A DNA stretch of 64,000 nucleotides, from contig NZ_MDHA01000069.1 of NCBI RefSeq assembly GCF_001705665.1, positions 1 to 64,000 on the forward strand. The letters run 5' to 3'. A program made the position numbers and the translations under genes. Shown in pieces: positions 1 to 8,256 of the stretch (its first letter is position 1; every line of letters starts with the position of its first letter). The notes below the pieces were generated by a model. The model was not told the origin of the DNA, did no database searches, and worked only from the letters and a program-made list of their open reading frames with translations. This DNA is from Thioclava sp. SK-1 (GTDB lineage: Bacteria; Pseudomonadota; Alphaproteobacteria; Rhodobacterales; Rhodobacteraceae).

Positions 1-307
1 CTTCCATCTGCTCAGCAAGCTCTACGAGCGCACCAGCGTCATCATCACCACAAACCTCAGCTTCTCAGAATGGGCGCAGGTATTCGGAGACGCAAAGATG
101 ACCACGGCTCTCTTGGATCGGCTTACCCACCGCTGCCACATCCTCGAAACTGGCAACTACAGCTACCGCTTCAAGGCCAGCTCCGAGTCTGCAAAGAAAA
201 CACGAAAGGAGACCAAAACGTTGACCACGTCATAAACCACGACGCATAACCGAGGGTGGGTCAAATCTCGGTGAAAATACCGGGTCAGTTCTCAGTGACA
301 ATCAACA
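1..307 (+). mobile_element. Right end of an IS21-family insertion sequence (left part outside window)
   Basis: The segment holds the last codons of an IstB-type ATPase followed by a non-coding end. This end carries two 21-base direct repeats, 258-278 (GGGTCAAATCTCGGTGAAAAT minus its last base is 20 long) and 282-302 (starting GGGTCAGTTCTCAGTGACAA), which match at 17 of 21 positions and are spaced 24 bases apart. Repeated transposase-binding sites next to the tip are typical of IS21-family ends. The outer tip is read as ending in ATCAACA at 307, where the frame of an unrelated methyltransferase takes over. The left end, istA and the target duplication lie outside the window. Confidence 0.8.
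2..235 (+). CDS. istB: IstB-like helper ATPase of IS21, C-terminal fragment
   Basis: Only the last 77 residues lie in the window; the frame is open from its first complete codon. The text contains [20 protein letters not shown], then [20 protein letters not shown] and [16 protein letters not shown]. This is the conserved sensor 1 and C-terminal region of IstB, the AAA+ ATPase that helps the IstA transposase choose targets. The Walker motifs must lie upstream. The stop falls about 20 bases before the first terminal repeat, the normal arrangement for an IS21 right end. Whether the whole element is intact cannot be judged here. Confidence 0.88.
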   Translation, partial: FHLLSKLYERTSVIITTNLSFSEWAQVFGDAKMTTALLDRLTHRCHILETGNYSYRFKASSESAKKTRKETKTLTTS

Positions 308-881
308 GGATAGCGTTTTCGAAGTTGGTTGCGGCGCAGGCTTTGCCAGCGCATTCCTTCAATCCGAGATTGCTGGCGTGTCCGTCGGTGGCATTGACGC
401 CGCGCCAAACCTTGTCGAAATTGCCTCCGAACTCACGGGGGCCGAGTTCGTCTGCGGGAACTACCTAGATACAGAGGGGCGTCCCGAAAACGATCTTGTC
501 ATCTGCGATTTTGGCTTCGACCTTGCAAATTTCCATCCCTCTCGCAAACCACATGGAACTGCGGTCGCTGGTCAATATGAATACTGTCTAGGTTGCAGTG
601 AGGACTTCGTTCCGCAGTTTGCACCGTACTTCGCAGCTTGGAAGGCTTGGATGCGCCCGACGGGGCGTTTGGCAGTAGTCGGGCGCTTCCAGAACGTCGG
701 TATGGTGCTGGCCGCCGGGCGCGCGGCTGCGAGCTGTGGCCTTGGCCTCGTGGATGATCTTTCGACCAAGTTGAAGGTCGACACACCTGTCGGCAAGCAA
801 GCGTTCCCGGCGCTGGTGTTCGAAGGTTCCTTTGAACCGACCTTCACGCCTGAAGATGCAGCCAGGGTCTACGCACGCTGA
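308..881 (+). pseudogene. SAM-dependent methyltransferase, 5' end removed by IS21 insertion
   Basis: The frame is open from the IS tip onward and begins in the middle of a methyltransferase core. Motif I, FEVGCGAGFASAFL, lies at about 318-359 and is followed by GIDAAPNLVEIA, the usual acidic ribose-binding strand. The remainder, about 190 codons, keeps the later Rossmann strands (NDLVICDFGFD; GRLAVVGRF) and ends normally at TGA. The N-terminus and any promoter lie on the far side of the insertion, so a functional enzyme from this copy is unlikely. An internal GTG at 378 could start a 167-residue piece but would lack motif I. The substrate is unknown. The stop abuts, tail to tail, the stop of the AAA+ ATPase gene. 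Confidence 0.7.
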
Positions 882-1994
882 TCACTGCAGTCGTGGCCGC
901 CCTTCCAGCGCCTCCGCGCGCTCTAGCATCCGTACCGCGTCCCGCAGGCTCATGCGGCGTCCCGTCATCCGGGGCGCCATCACAAGCACCTCGCAGACGG
1001 CCTCCAGCGCTTCCTGCGACAGTTTCATCTCCAGCCCGCGCCGCACGGCGAAGTCGTGCAGCTGCGCCAGAGAGATGTCCTGAACCTCGACGATCTGACA
1101 GCGAGACAGGAACGGCTCGGGCACCGTGTCGATCTGGTTGGCAGTGAAAAGCCAGGAGAAGTGACTCATGTCGAACGCCACGCGGAAATAGGGGCAATTC
1201 CAGGCGCGGGCCGAGCCAGGCTCCATCAGCCCAAGCATGGCCTCGGTCAAGGAAAACACCCGCCCGCTCGTGGATTTCTCGAAGCCGGCCTTGCAGATCT
1301 CATCCACCACGAAGATCGGGTTGGCGATGCGGTGATCCAGCAGCAGGTTCACCGGCCGCCCTGGCTGTGAACTGCCCCAGCCACGTTCAACGCCTGCGAT
1401 CTCGAACCCTGCACCGCCCGCGCCCGCATCGCTCTGCCCCATCGGCAGCTTGAGGCGTTTGGCCAAGGACCGCGTCCATGCGCTCTTCCCGATCCCCGGT
1501 GGACCGTTGAGCAGCAGGGGTTGGATCTTGATCGGGGTGCCGCGACGTGCGGCGCGGCGCAGATCATGCCAGGCGGTTTCCGTTGCCCGTCCCATCCATG
1601 GCATCTCAGCATGCAGCGCCGCGGCGACTTCGTCCGCCCAATGCTCGGACGGCGCCATGATGGCCCGCATGCACGCTTCTTTCGGGCTGAGACGCTTGCG
1701 GTCGTCGTCCTTCAAATGCGCCGTCCCGCTTGCCCGGTTGCGTTTGGCCACCAGGCAGCGCACGCGATCCGCGATTGCCACTTCGTCCTTGTAGGTCAGC
1801 TCGCTGCCGGGAACCGCCGCGTCGCTGAACTCGGCCTCAATGTCGTCCAGTTCGGCAGACCACTCGTCATCGCCAACGAGCTCTCGCGTGATTTTTCGCG
1901 CTCGGAATTCCTGGAGAAAACTGCGCAGGCGCTTTTTCATCGCAACGTGATCGGTGCTGAACTCTCGCACCTGGATAATCTGGATCTTGGTCAT
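882..1994 (-). CDS. AAA+ ATPase, Lon-like ATPase module without a protease domain
   Basis: The 370-residue protein has a Walker A motif GPPGIGKS at about residues 164-171, a Walker B IFVVDEI, a sensor 1 LFTANQ and a likely arginine finger in FLSRC. A helical lid rich in Arg and Ala follows (MSLRDAVRMLERAEAL). The motif set and order resemble the ATPase part of Lon, but no Ser-Lys protease domain follows, so it probably remodels a partner. The first 160 residues are charged and not recognised. The ATG at 1994 is preferred (GGAAG upstream); an earlier ATG at 2045 would place a hairpin inside the coding region. No partner gene is next to it and the role is unknown. Confidence 0.75.
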   Translation of the reverse strand: MTKIQIIQVREFSTDHVAMKKRLRSFLQEFRARKITRELVGDDEWSAELDDIEAEFSDAAVPGSELTYKDEVAIADRVRCLVAKRNRASGTAHLKDDDRKRLSPKEACMRAIMAPSEHWADEVAAALHAEMPWMGRATETAWHDLRRAARRGTPIKIQPLLLNGPPGIGKSAWTRSLAKRLKLPMGQSDAGAGGAGFEIAGVERGWGSSQPGRPVNLLLDHRIANPIFVVDEICKAGFEKSTSGRVFSLTEAMLGLMEPGSARAWNCPYFRVAFDMSHFSWLFTANQIDTVPEPFLSRCQIVEVQDISLAQLHDFAVRRGLEMKLSQEALEAVCEVLVMAPRMTGRRMSLRDAVRMLERAEALEGRPRLQ

Positions 1995-2315
1995 GGAGGT
2001 CTTCCGTCGTGGGCCATGGGGAATGAACCCCGCAAAGCGGGGCAAGGGGCGGATCAGGCGCGCCCCGTATGAGGCCGATGGGAAGATGCTGTGTCATGCG
2101 GTAGAAGAAGGCGTTCTCAGGCAGAAAGGTCAAGCCCGGCCACCTTCCATGCAAAACGCCGCCCCGATCGGAGCGGCGTTTTTCGCGGTCACGTAAAATC
2201 AATGACTTATCCAAAGGTGGCAGAGCAAGACCTGTCAAGTGGCAGCCAAAAACCCCCGAATGGCAAAATTACCCTGGTGATTTCAACAGCCACCAAGGCG
2301 AGTGTTTGCGCTGGA
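1995..2315. other. Gene-free stretch with two hairpins between the ATPase gene and ychF
   Basis: About 320 bases without a convincing gene. A 6-bp GC hairpin, CCCCGC-AAA-GCGGGG, lies at 2028-2042 directly upstream of the ATPase start. A stronger bidirectional terminator-like hairpin lies at 2153-2183. The 110 bases between them have no codon structure or Shine-Dalgarno that supports a protein. They could be the 5' leader of the ATPase mRNA or part of a small RNA ending at the 2153 hairpin; nothing decides between these. Confidence 0.4.
2153..2183. terminator. Strong bidirectional Rho-independent terminator
   Basis: A perfect 10-bp stem (AAAACGCCGC at 2153-2162 with GCGGCGTTTT at 2173-2182) encloses the self-complementary CCGATCGG. 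The T run on the plus strand and the A run at the 5' side give terminator geometry in both directions. It lies 130 bases past the end of ychF on the minus strand. Confidence 0.7.
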
Positions 2316-3413
2316 TCAGGCGTTGAACAGGAAGTGCAGGACGTCACCGTCCTTTACCTCATATGTTTTGCCTTCAACGCGGAATTTACCGGCTTCTTTT
2401 GCCCCGGCTTCGCCTTTACCAGCGATATAGTCGTTATAGGCAATGGTTTCGGCCCGAATAAAACCGCGTTCAAAATCGCCATGAATGACGCCGGCCGCAG
2501 CTGGTGCCAAAGTGCCTTTCAAGATCGTCCAGGCGCGCGCCTCTTTTGGGCCAACCGTAAAATAGGTTTGCAGGTTCAGCAGGTCATAGCCCGCGCGGAT
2601 CAAACGGTCCAGGCCCGCCTCTTCCAGCCCCATCTCTTCCAAGAACATCTCGGCCTCATCGGCGTCAAGCTGGCTGATCTCCTCTTCGATCTTGGCCGAA
2701 ATGACCACAGTGCCCGCGCCCTGAGCCGCCGCCATCTGCGCGACTTTCTCGGATAAGGAATTGCCGGTCGAGGCGGAGCTCTCTTCGACATTGCACACAT
2801 ATAAGATGGGTTTCGCCGTCAAAAGCTGCAGCATGCGCCATGCTTTTTGGTCATCTTCAGCGACCTCAACCGTGCGCGCAGGGCGGCCCGATTCCAACGC
2901 CTCTTTGGCTGATTGCAGCAGGCGCTCTTGATCTTTGGCCTCTTTGTCGCCTCCGCGGATTTTCCGCACCAAATTGGCAAGGCGCTTTTCGACCGATTCC
3001 AGATCCGCGATCATCAGCTCGGTCTCAATGGTTTCGGCATCAGCCACCGGATCAATGCGACCGTCGACATGGGTCACATCATCATCTTCAAAACACCGCA
3101 GCACCTGTGCAATCGCATCAGTTTCGCGGATATTAGCCAGAAATTGGTTGCCCAGGCCTTCGCCTTTGGATGCACCCTTCACCAGACCTGCGATATCGAC
3201 GAATGTCATCCGCGTCGGAATGATCTCTTTTGAGCCCGCAATTGCGGCCAGCTTATCCAGACGTTCATCGGGCACCGCGACCTCACCGACATTGGGTTCA
3301 ATCGTGCAGAAGGGGAAATTCGCCGCCTGTGCCGCCGCCGTTTTGGTCAGCGCGTTGAACAGGGTCGACTTGCCGACATTCGGCAGACCCACGATACCCA
3401 TCTTAAAGCCCAT
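2316..3413 (-). CDS. ychF: Ribosome-associated ATPase YchF (Obg family)
   Basis: A 365-residue P-loop protein of the Obg/YchF branch. The G1 motif GLPNVGKS is near residues 8-15, G3 reads [10 protein letters not shown] and the G4-like strand is LYVCNVEE. The C-terminal TGS domain ends [20 protein letters not shown]. YchF binds ribosomes and hydrolyses ATP in preference to GTP, and it modulates translation and stress responses. The ATG at 3413 is chosen because AGGAG lies 6 bases before it; the GTG one codon earlier is too close. It is divergent from trpA. In many alphaproteobacteria ychF sits near rplY and pth; here only rplY is nearby. Confidence 0.97.
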   Translation of the reverse strand: MGFKMGIVGLPNVGKSTLFNALTKTAAAQAANFPFCTIEPNVGEVAVPDERLDKLAAIAGSKEIIPTRMTFVDIAGLVKGASKGEGLGNQFLANIRETDAIAQVLRCFEDDDVTHVDGRIDPVADAETIETELMIADLESVEKRLANLVRKIRGGDKEAKDQERLLQSAKEALESGRPARTVEVAEDDQKAWRMLQLLTAKPILYVCNVEESSASTGNSLSEKVAQMAAAQGAGTVVISAKIEEEISQLDADEAEMFLEEMGLEEAGLDRLIRAGYDLLNLQTYFTVGPKEARAWTILKGTLAPAAAGVIHGDFERGFIRAETIAYNDYIAGKGEAGAKEAGKFRVEGKTYEVKDGDVLHFLFNA

Positions 3414-3610
3414 CACGCTCTCCTAACGGCCAAAGTTTCGCGCTTCTTAAAGATCTGCACGCCTGTGTGCAAGAACACCAAGCCCAAGGCGCACCTCATT
3501 TCGCGCCCAAAGCCGCCGGGGTTGTCAACAATATAGGCCCCGGCACGTCCCCATCGCTGGACATCGGCCGATGGTTACGCGAAAAGAAGCGAACTTCTAG
3601 GGAGATCGCC

Positions 3611-4408
3611 ATGACCGGGACGCGTATCGACGCCAAATTTTCCGCGCTGAAACAGCAAGGCAAGAAAGCCTTTGTTGCCTATATCATGGGTGGCGATCCC
3701 GACCCTGCCACGTCATTAGAGGTAATGAAGGGGCTGCCGGCGGCAGGTGTTGATATCATTGAGCTGGGAATGCCCTTCACCGATCCGATGGCCGATGGCG
3801 GCACGATTCAGCTGGCTGGTCAGCGCGCGCTGGACGGTGGCATGACCTTGCAAAAGACATTGGATTTGGCACGAGAATTCCGCAAGACCGATGACACAAC
3901 ACCGATCGTAATGATGGGATATTACAACCCGATCTACAGCCGCGGGGTTGAGACCTTCTTACAAGATGCCAAAGCTGCCGGGATCGACGGGTTGATTGTT
4001 GTCGATCTCCCCCCCGAGGAAGACAGTGAGCTGTGCTTGCCAGCACAGGCTGCGGGGTTGAACTTCATTCGTCTGGCCACCCCTACCACCGATGACAAAC
4101 GCTTGCCCAAGGTGCTGCAAAACACCTCTGGCTTCGTGTATTATGTGTCCGTGACAGGGATCACCGGCGGGGCTGCAGCACAGGTTGATACGGTCGGCCC
4201 AGAGGTGGCGCGGATCAAAGCCAAGACCGATTTGCCGGTTATTGTTGGTTTTGGCATCACCACCCCCGATGCCGCGCAAGCCATTGCCGGTTGCGCCGAT
4301 GGCTGTGTGGTGGGCTCAGCCATTGTGCAGCAGATTGCACAGGGCAAGCCAGTTGCACAGGTACTGTCCTTTGTTGAAACACTGGCCAGTGGGGCGCATC
4401 GCGCCTAA
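3611..4408 (+). CDS. trpA: Tryptophan synthase alpha chain
   Basis: TrpA cleaves indole-3-glycerol phosphate to indole and glyceraldehyde 3-phosphate, and passes indole to TrpB. The 265-residue TIM barrel has the catalytic Glu in [15 protein letters not shown], the Asp region VVDLPPEE, the signature [10 protein letters not shown] and the phosphate loop [11 protein letters not shown]. The ATG at 3611 has AGGGAG 6 bases upstream; an earlier in-frame start at 3467 would add 48 residues not found in the family. trpB and trpF are not adjacent, so the gene is transcribed alone here. A REP-like repeat follows the stop. Confidence 0.97.
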   Translation: MTGTRIDAKFSALKQQGKKAFVAYIMGGDPDPATSLEVMKGLPAAGVDIIELGMPFTDPMADGGTIQLAGQRALDGGMTLQKTLDLAREFRKTDDTTPIVMMGYYNPIYSRGVETFLQDAKAAGIDGLIVVDLPPEEDSELCLPAQAAGLNFIRLATPTTDDKRLPKVLQNTSGFVYYVSVTGITGGAAAQVDTVGPEVARIKAKTDLPVIVGFGITTPDAAQAIAGCADGCVVGSAIVQQIAQGKPVAQVLSFVETLASGAHRA

Positions 4409-4451
4409 AATCAGTGTCGAGGCGAGGTTTCGCGCAAAAGCACAAGGGTTT

Positions 4452-4524
4452 AGGGGGGGGGCGCTGCCCCCTTTTGGGCCATACGGCCCAATTCACCCCC
4501 GGGATATTTCAGGCAAGATGAAAG
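4452..4524. repeat. REP-like palindromic intergenic repeat, copy 1
   Basis: Two small hairpins stand in series, GGGGGCGCTGCCCCC then GGGCCATACGGCCC. They are followed by a conserved tail, CCCCCGGGATATTT plus AGGCAAGATGAAAG with one base between (4496-4524). The same layout and the same tail recur at 10897-10958 in the same orientation. This copy lies between the converging ends of trpA and the GGDEF gene, where it may also stop transcription. Confidence 0.75.
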
Positions 4525-4555
4525 ATGACCAGTCTGCGTTTGGGGCGTCGGCTGT

Positions 4556-5311
4556 TCACTGTCCGACCCGCCACACGACGCAATTTCGACCATTGGCTTT
4601 TGCATCATAAAGCGCTGTATCAGCGCGATGTAGGACGTCATCGACCTGACATTCTTCGCATCGATATGGAACGACACCAAAGCTGGCGGTGACACAGGCG
4701 GTGCCGCGGCGCGTTTCGATTGCCATATTGGCGATCGCGTCGCGCATATGTTCAGCGATTGCGATACCGTCTTGCATGTTGTGATCGGGAAGCGCCATCA
4801 TAAACTCATCGCCACCGAAACGGGCCACAAACCCTGTTGCGCGGCTGTGGTCGCGCAGGCCATGCGCCACGGCGATCAACACCGCATCCCCACCGCTATG
4901 GCCGAAATTATCATTGATGGCTTTGAAATAATCGATGTCGATTGCAATGATTACCCCCGTTTGGGTGTTTTTGCCCCGGTGCGTAGATGGTGCCATACTG
5001 GTAGACATGCGCGCATAAAACCGGCTGCGATTGTCGATCCCGGTCAGGAAATCACGCTGGCTTGCCAGATGCTGTTCATAGGATGCCAGAAAATAGGGTC
5101 GTAGATGGATGAAAAAGACCATCCCGGTCAGCGTCCCGGTAAGGAAAGTGATCAGCGAAGCCTGTGGCCACAGATCCGCATAGGATGCGCGCCCCAAGAC
5201 CAGATATGCGATGATATTCGCAATCACCAAAGCACAGGCGGTCGAGCCACAGATATAGGTTATTATGATCCTCCAAACGGTGCGGGGCATCACTGTCATC
5301 TTTGAAACCAT
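4556..5311 (-). CDS. Membrane-anchored diguanylate cyclase (GGDEF)
   Basis: The enzyme would make cyclic di-GMP from two GTP at the inner membrane. The 251-residue protein has two membrane helices (about residues 7-35 and 48-68) and then one GGDEF domain. The entry motif DFLTGIDNRSRF and the metal-binding strand IIAIDIDYFKAINDNFGH are present, and the active site RFGGDEF is intact. The inhibitory RxxD site that normally lies before it reads RATG, so product inhibition through it is probably absent. No periplasmic sensor domain is present. Possible starts are a TTG at 5332 or ATGs at 5311, 5299 and 5290; none has a strong ribosome site. Confidence 0.9.
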   Translation of the reverse strand: MVSKMTVMPRTVWRIIITYICGSTACALVIANIIAYLVLGRASYADLWPQASLITFLTGTLTGMVFFIHLRPYFLASYEQHLASQRDFLTGIDNRSRFYARMSTSMAPSTHRGKNTQTGVIIAIDIDYFKAINDNFGHSGGDAVLIAVAHGLRDHSRATGFVARFGGDEFMMALPDHNMQDGIAIAEHMRDAIANMAIETRRGTACVTASFGVVPYRCEECQVDDVLHRADTALYDAKANGRNCVVWRVGQ

Positions 5312-5629
5312 ATTTCCAATCGAACGCGCCAATTCGGCGGCGGGCGCATATATTGCTAGGTAAGGGTAAAATTATCTGTATCGATACGCCGCTTGGGCCC
5401 TATGTGGATCGTCATTATACCAAACGGTTCAAAAATCCTGCGCATTGTGACGGGCGGTATGGTATTCCTTACCCGTTGTGATGGCTGTTCCTAAATACCA
5501 CTGCCATGACGGCTGAAAATGCAGGCAAATTAAATTGGGCTTGTATTTATGGGCGATTGCGGGTAGTGGCCCGGGTTCGTGGGTCGCACCCTTGGAGGCG
5601 GCCATGACTTTTATATTGGAGATTAGCTA
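5312..5629. other. Divergent intergenic region between the GGDEF gene and rplY
   Basis: About 320 bases, more A+T-rich than the flanking genes, holding the promoters of two divergent genes. The palindrome TATCGATA is near 5378. No promoter hexamer pair with correct spacing stood out, and no riboswitch or small gene was recognised. Confidence 0.35.
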
Positions 5630-6247
5630 ATGGCTAAAGAGATCGAAACGATCGAAGCCGTCGTGCGTTCGGGGACAGGCAAGGGGGCCGCTCGTCAGGC
5701 ACGTCGTGAGGGCTATGTGCCCGGTATCGTCTACGGTGACGGCAAAGACCCGCTGCCGCTGAACTTTGACTATAACAAGCTGCTGAACCGCCTGCGCAAA
5801 GGCCGTTTCATGTCCACCCTGTTCAACCTGTCGGTTGAAGGTCAGGAAGATGTGCGCGTGATCTGCCGTGGCGTTCAAAAAGACGTTGTCAAAGATCTGC
5901 CGACCCACATCGATTTCATGCGCACGCACCGCGCGTCGCGCATTTCGCTGTTCGTGCATGTTGAGGTGATCAACCAGGACAAATCCCCGGGCATTAAGCG
6001 CGGCGGCACGTTGACCCTGGTTCGCCCTGAAGTCGAACTGAACGTTTTGGCCGGTGATATTCCTGATCAGATCGTTGTCGACCTTGAAGGCAAGCAAATC
6101 GGCGATGTGATCCACATCTCTGACGTGCAGCTGCCAGAAGGCGCGAAAGCGACCATCGACCGTGACTTCGTGATCGCAAACGTGACCGCGCCGAAAGGCT
6201 TTGGTGGCGGTGCTGACGAAGAGACAGAAGACGCAGCGGAAGAGTAA
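5630..6247 (+). CDS. rplY: 50S ribosomal protein L25 (CTC family)
   Basis: L25 binds 5S rRNA in the large subunit. The 205-residue protein is the long CTC form: an N-terminal 5S-binding domain of about 95 residues (starting [20 protein letters not shown], including VPGIVYG), then the TL5-type beta domain ([31 protein letters not shown]), and an acidic tail ending [16 protein letters not shown] lies 10 bases before the ATG. A strong terminator follows, so the gene is a single unit; pth, which often follows rplY, lies 25 kb away. Confidence 0.97.
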   Translation: MAKEIETIEAVVRSGTGKGAARQARREGYVPGIVYGDGKDPLPLNFDYNKLLNRLRKGRFMSTLFNLSVEGQEDVRVICRGVQKDVVKDLPTHIDFMRTHRASRISLFVHVEVINQDKSPGIKRGGTLTLVRPEVELNVLAGDIPDQIVVDLEGKQIGDVIHISDVQLPEGAKATIDRDFVIANVTAPKGFGGGADEETEDAAEE

Positions 6248-6274
6248 TCTTCGCGACAGTCTTTATGGTTTAGG

Positions 6275-6308
6275 AACGCGGGGCCAATCATCATTGGCCC
6301 CGCGTTTT
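6275..6308 (+). terminator. Rho-independent terminator of rplY
   Basis: A perfect 14-bp stem (AACGCGGGGCCAAT at 6275-6288 with its complement at 6293-6306), a CATC loop and a T run follow 27 bases after the rplY stop. Confidence 0.9.
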
Positions 6309-6323
6309 CTATGTGACATCGTG

Positions 6324-6764
6324 TCAGCAGCCGCAGTTTTCCGCTATGGCATCTGCCTGGTCGGCGCGATGACCGGCAAAGGCAAATCCTTCAAATTCCC
6401 ACCCCATCAAACCACCAAGCATCAATTTGACCGGACGCCCCAGCTGCGCAAGTCGCAGCGCTGCCTGTTCCGCCGCATTACAATGCGGCCCCGCACAATA
6501 GGTGACAAAAAGAGTCTGCATCGGCCATTCTTGCATGCGTTCTGCGGTGATCAGACGATGCGGTAAGAACACTGCGTTGGGGATGTGGCGTTTGGAAAAT
6601 GTGGCCTCGGTGCCCATTGTATGCAACAGCACAAATCCCGGATCTTTTTGTGATGCGAAAGCGGAATGCACATCAGAGCAATCCGTATGCAGCGCGCATT
6701 GCGGCTTGAGGATGGATACAACCTCTGCCGATGGCAGCGCAGGATAGGTCAAAACTGCGTTCAT
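6324..6764 (-). CDS. Rhodanese-like sulfurtransferase domain protein
   Basis: A single rhodanese domain of 146 residues. The active-site loop reads VTYCAGPHCNAAEQAA, with the likely catalytic Cys in the first turn. The preceding strand and helix (HIPNAVFLPHRLI) and the final KLMLGGLMGWEFEGF match the family. Single-domain rhodaneses carry sulfane sulfur as a persulfide; the physiological acceptor is unknown. The protein ends in a Cys-Gly-Cys tail that might bind metal. The ATG at 6764 is preceded by GGGGAG, whereas an upstream start at 6824 lacks a ribosome site. It stands alone, converging on rplY. Confidence 0.85.
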   Translation of the reverse strand: MNAVLTYPALPSAEVVSILKPQCALHTDCSDVHSAFASQKDPGFVLLHTMGTEATFSKRHIPNAVFLPHRLITAERMQEWPMQTLFVTYCAGPHCNAAEQAALRLAQLGRPVKLMLGGLMGWEFEGFAFAGHRADQADAIAENCGC

Positions 6765-7018
6765 TGGGGCTCCCCATGCTAAAATACCCAGATCACCATT
6801 CCTGCGCCCGCAGAGCAGTAGCAAGGGCCGAAATGCATCTTCCCTATGTCAGGGCGGACGGCGCGGGTGGATCCGACCGGGCGCGACAGCTATGCCGCAT
6901 GATGCGCGAAGGCACGCCCGACACGTGAAGACTAAAAGGCTGATGCCACCCTGTCACGAATTTATTGCGCGGCTCTCGCAGCATTGTGCGGCGCGGGCTG
7001 TGGGGGTGGCACCGGTGC

Positions 7019-8071
7019 CTATGACGGAATAAATGCGCTGCGCGGATCTTCGATGCGGGCGGTCTGTGCAATGGTTGCAGGTTCCAATAGCACCACTTTG
7101 CAATTGTCTGTCAGCGCAACCGGACAATGTTCCACACCATGGGGCACGACAATAAATTCGCCTTCATTGACCACCTCTTCACGGTCGCGAAACCGCATCA
7201 ACAGGCGCCCGCGATGCACCAGAAACAGCTGATCTTCGCGTTCATGAAAATGCCATGCGGCTGCACCCCTAAATTTGGCCAGTTTGATCTGCATGTCATT
7301 GACCTGGCCTGCAACGCGGGGTGCCCAGGCCTCCGTAACACTGCCAAATGCCTCATCCAGCGCATGTTTCCCAAAAGGCGACAAATGGCCGTTCAACTCT
7401 GCGACATCGCGGACAATGGCCGAAAGCTGCGCCTCAAGCGTTTTTGTTTGTGCAGGGTAATCACCATCCAGCGCGGCAGTGCCAATGGTGAACCCCGCCG
7501 CCCCTGCCCCGCGCACCAAGGCGATACGGTCCTTATCCGCGATTGAGCCCGCCACGATCACTGGCTTGCCCGCCGCAGCGCAAACCGCTGAAATCAGCGC
7601 AGGGATATCAGGCAAAGGCGAACGATAGGCCAGCAGATCCAGCCCATGCACCCCCTCGCGGGAGGCAAGGTCTTTGGCACTTGTGGCGATCTCTTCGATC
7701 GTGCCTTCCAATATGCTTGGATGGCCAACGATATGGCCCGGGAACGGATAATATTCGATCCCCGTGTCGCGCAACACGGGCAAAACATCCTCAACCCGGG
7801 TGCCCCCCAACAAGATATCGACACCAATATCAACGGCGGCTTTGGCCGATGCTACCTCGCTGTCGCGGTCCAGCGACACGACCTCCAGATAGGATGTGGC
7901 ACCGCTTGCCTTGATCGTCGCGTTCAGCGCCTTAAGATCATCGACCGGCAGGCCGATATCCTTAAACCCGATATGGCGCACCCCAAGCGAGAGCGCCTGC
8001 GCCAGGTGCTCAGCCGCGTCCTTTACCGTGCGATCATTTCGGGTGAGCATGAATATAAAGCGCAAGCCCAT
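7019..8071 (-). CDS. Two-domain protein: TIM-barrel-like N-terminus fused to a C-terminal cupin
   Basis: Residues 1 to about 222 have alternating strands and helices like a small TIM barrel, with GVRHIGFKDIGLP, VDIGVDILLGGTR and a late phosphate-type loop VIVAGSIADKDRIALVRGAG. Residues from about 238 are a full cupin: a lead-in helix, KFRGAAAWHFHEREDQLFLV with metal ligands near H274, H276 and E279 or D280, GEFIVVPHGVEHCPV with H315, and VVLLEPATIAQTA. Barrel proteins of this kind are sometimes annotated as 4-hydroxythreonine-4-phosphate dehydrogenases, but the true reaction is not known to me. AGGAGG lies 7 bases before the ATG. It lies just after the urea transport operon on the same strand. 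Confidence 0.75.
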   Translation of the reverse strand: MGLRFIFMLTRNDRTVKDAAEHLAQALSLGVRHIGFKDIGLPVDDLKALNATIKASGATSYLEVVSLDRDSEVASAKAAVDIGVDILLGGTRVEDVLPVLRDTGIEYYPFPGHIVGHPSILEGTIEEIATSAKDLASREGVHGLDLLAYRSPLPDIPALISAVCAAAGKPVIVAGSIADKDRIALVRGAGAAGFTIGTAALDGDYPAQTKTLEAQLSAIVRDVAELNGHLSPFGKHALDEAFGSVTEAWAPRVAGQVNDMQIKLAKFRGAAAWHFHEREDQLFLVHRGRLLMRFRDREEVVNEGEFIVVPHGVEHCPVALTDNCKVVLLEPATIAQTARIEDPRSAFIPS

Positions 8072-8256
8072 CAGGCAGCCTCCTGTTATCGAATTGGGGT
8101 CGCAACTGGGCGACGGGCATTTTCGACAACCTTAGACCGGCCTGTGGTATCTGCAATCCCTGTCCGCCAATGCCTGCGCCGCGCATGCAAGGCACGGCGG
8201 ATCGGACACGGCCCCGGCCGGGTGCGCAAGGCGCCCCGCCCGAGGCCCCCATTCGT

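Noticed and set aside
1867-2238. Minus-strand frame of 123 residues between the ATPase gene and ychF
   Set aside because: Overlaps the ATPase gene and the terminator hairpin, with no recognised domain.
3467-3610. Longer trpA start
   Set aside because: 48 extra residues not in the family, and no ribosome site, whereas the ATG at 3611 has AGGGAG.
5338-5629. Riboswitch or ribosomal-protein leader upstream of rplY
   Set aside because: No pairing pattern or known consensus could be recognised by eye.
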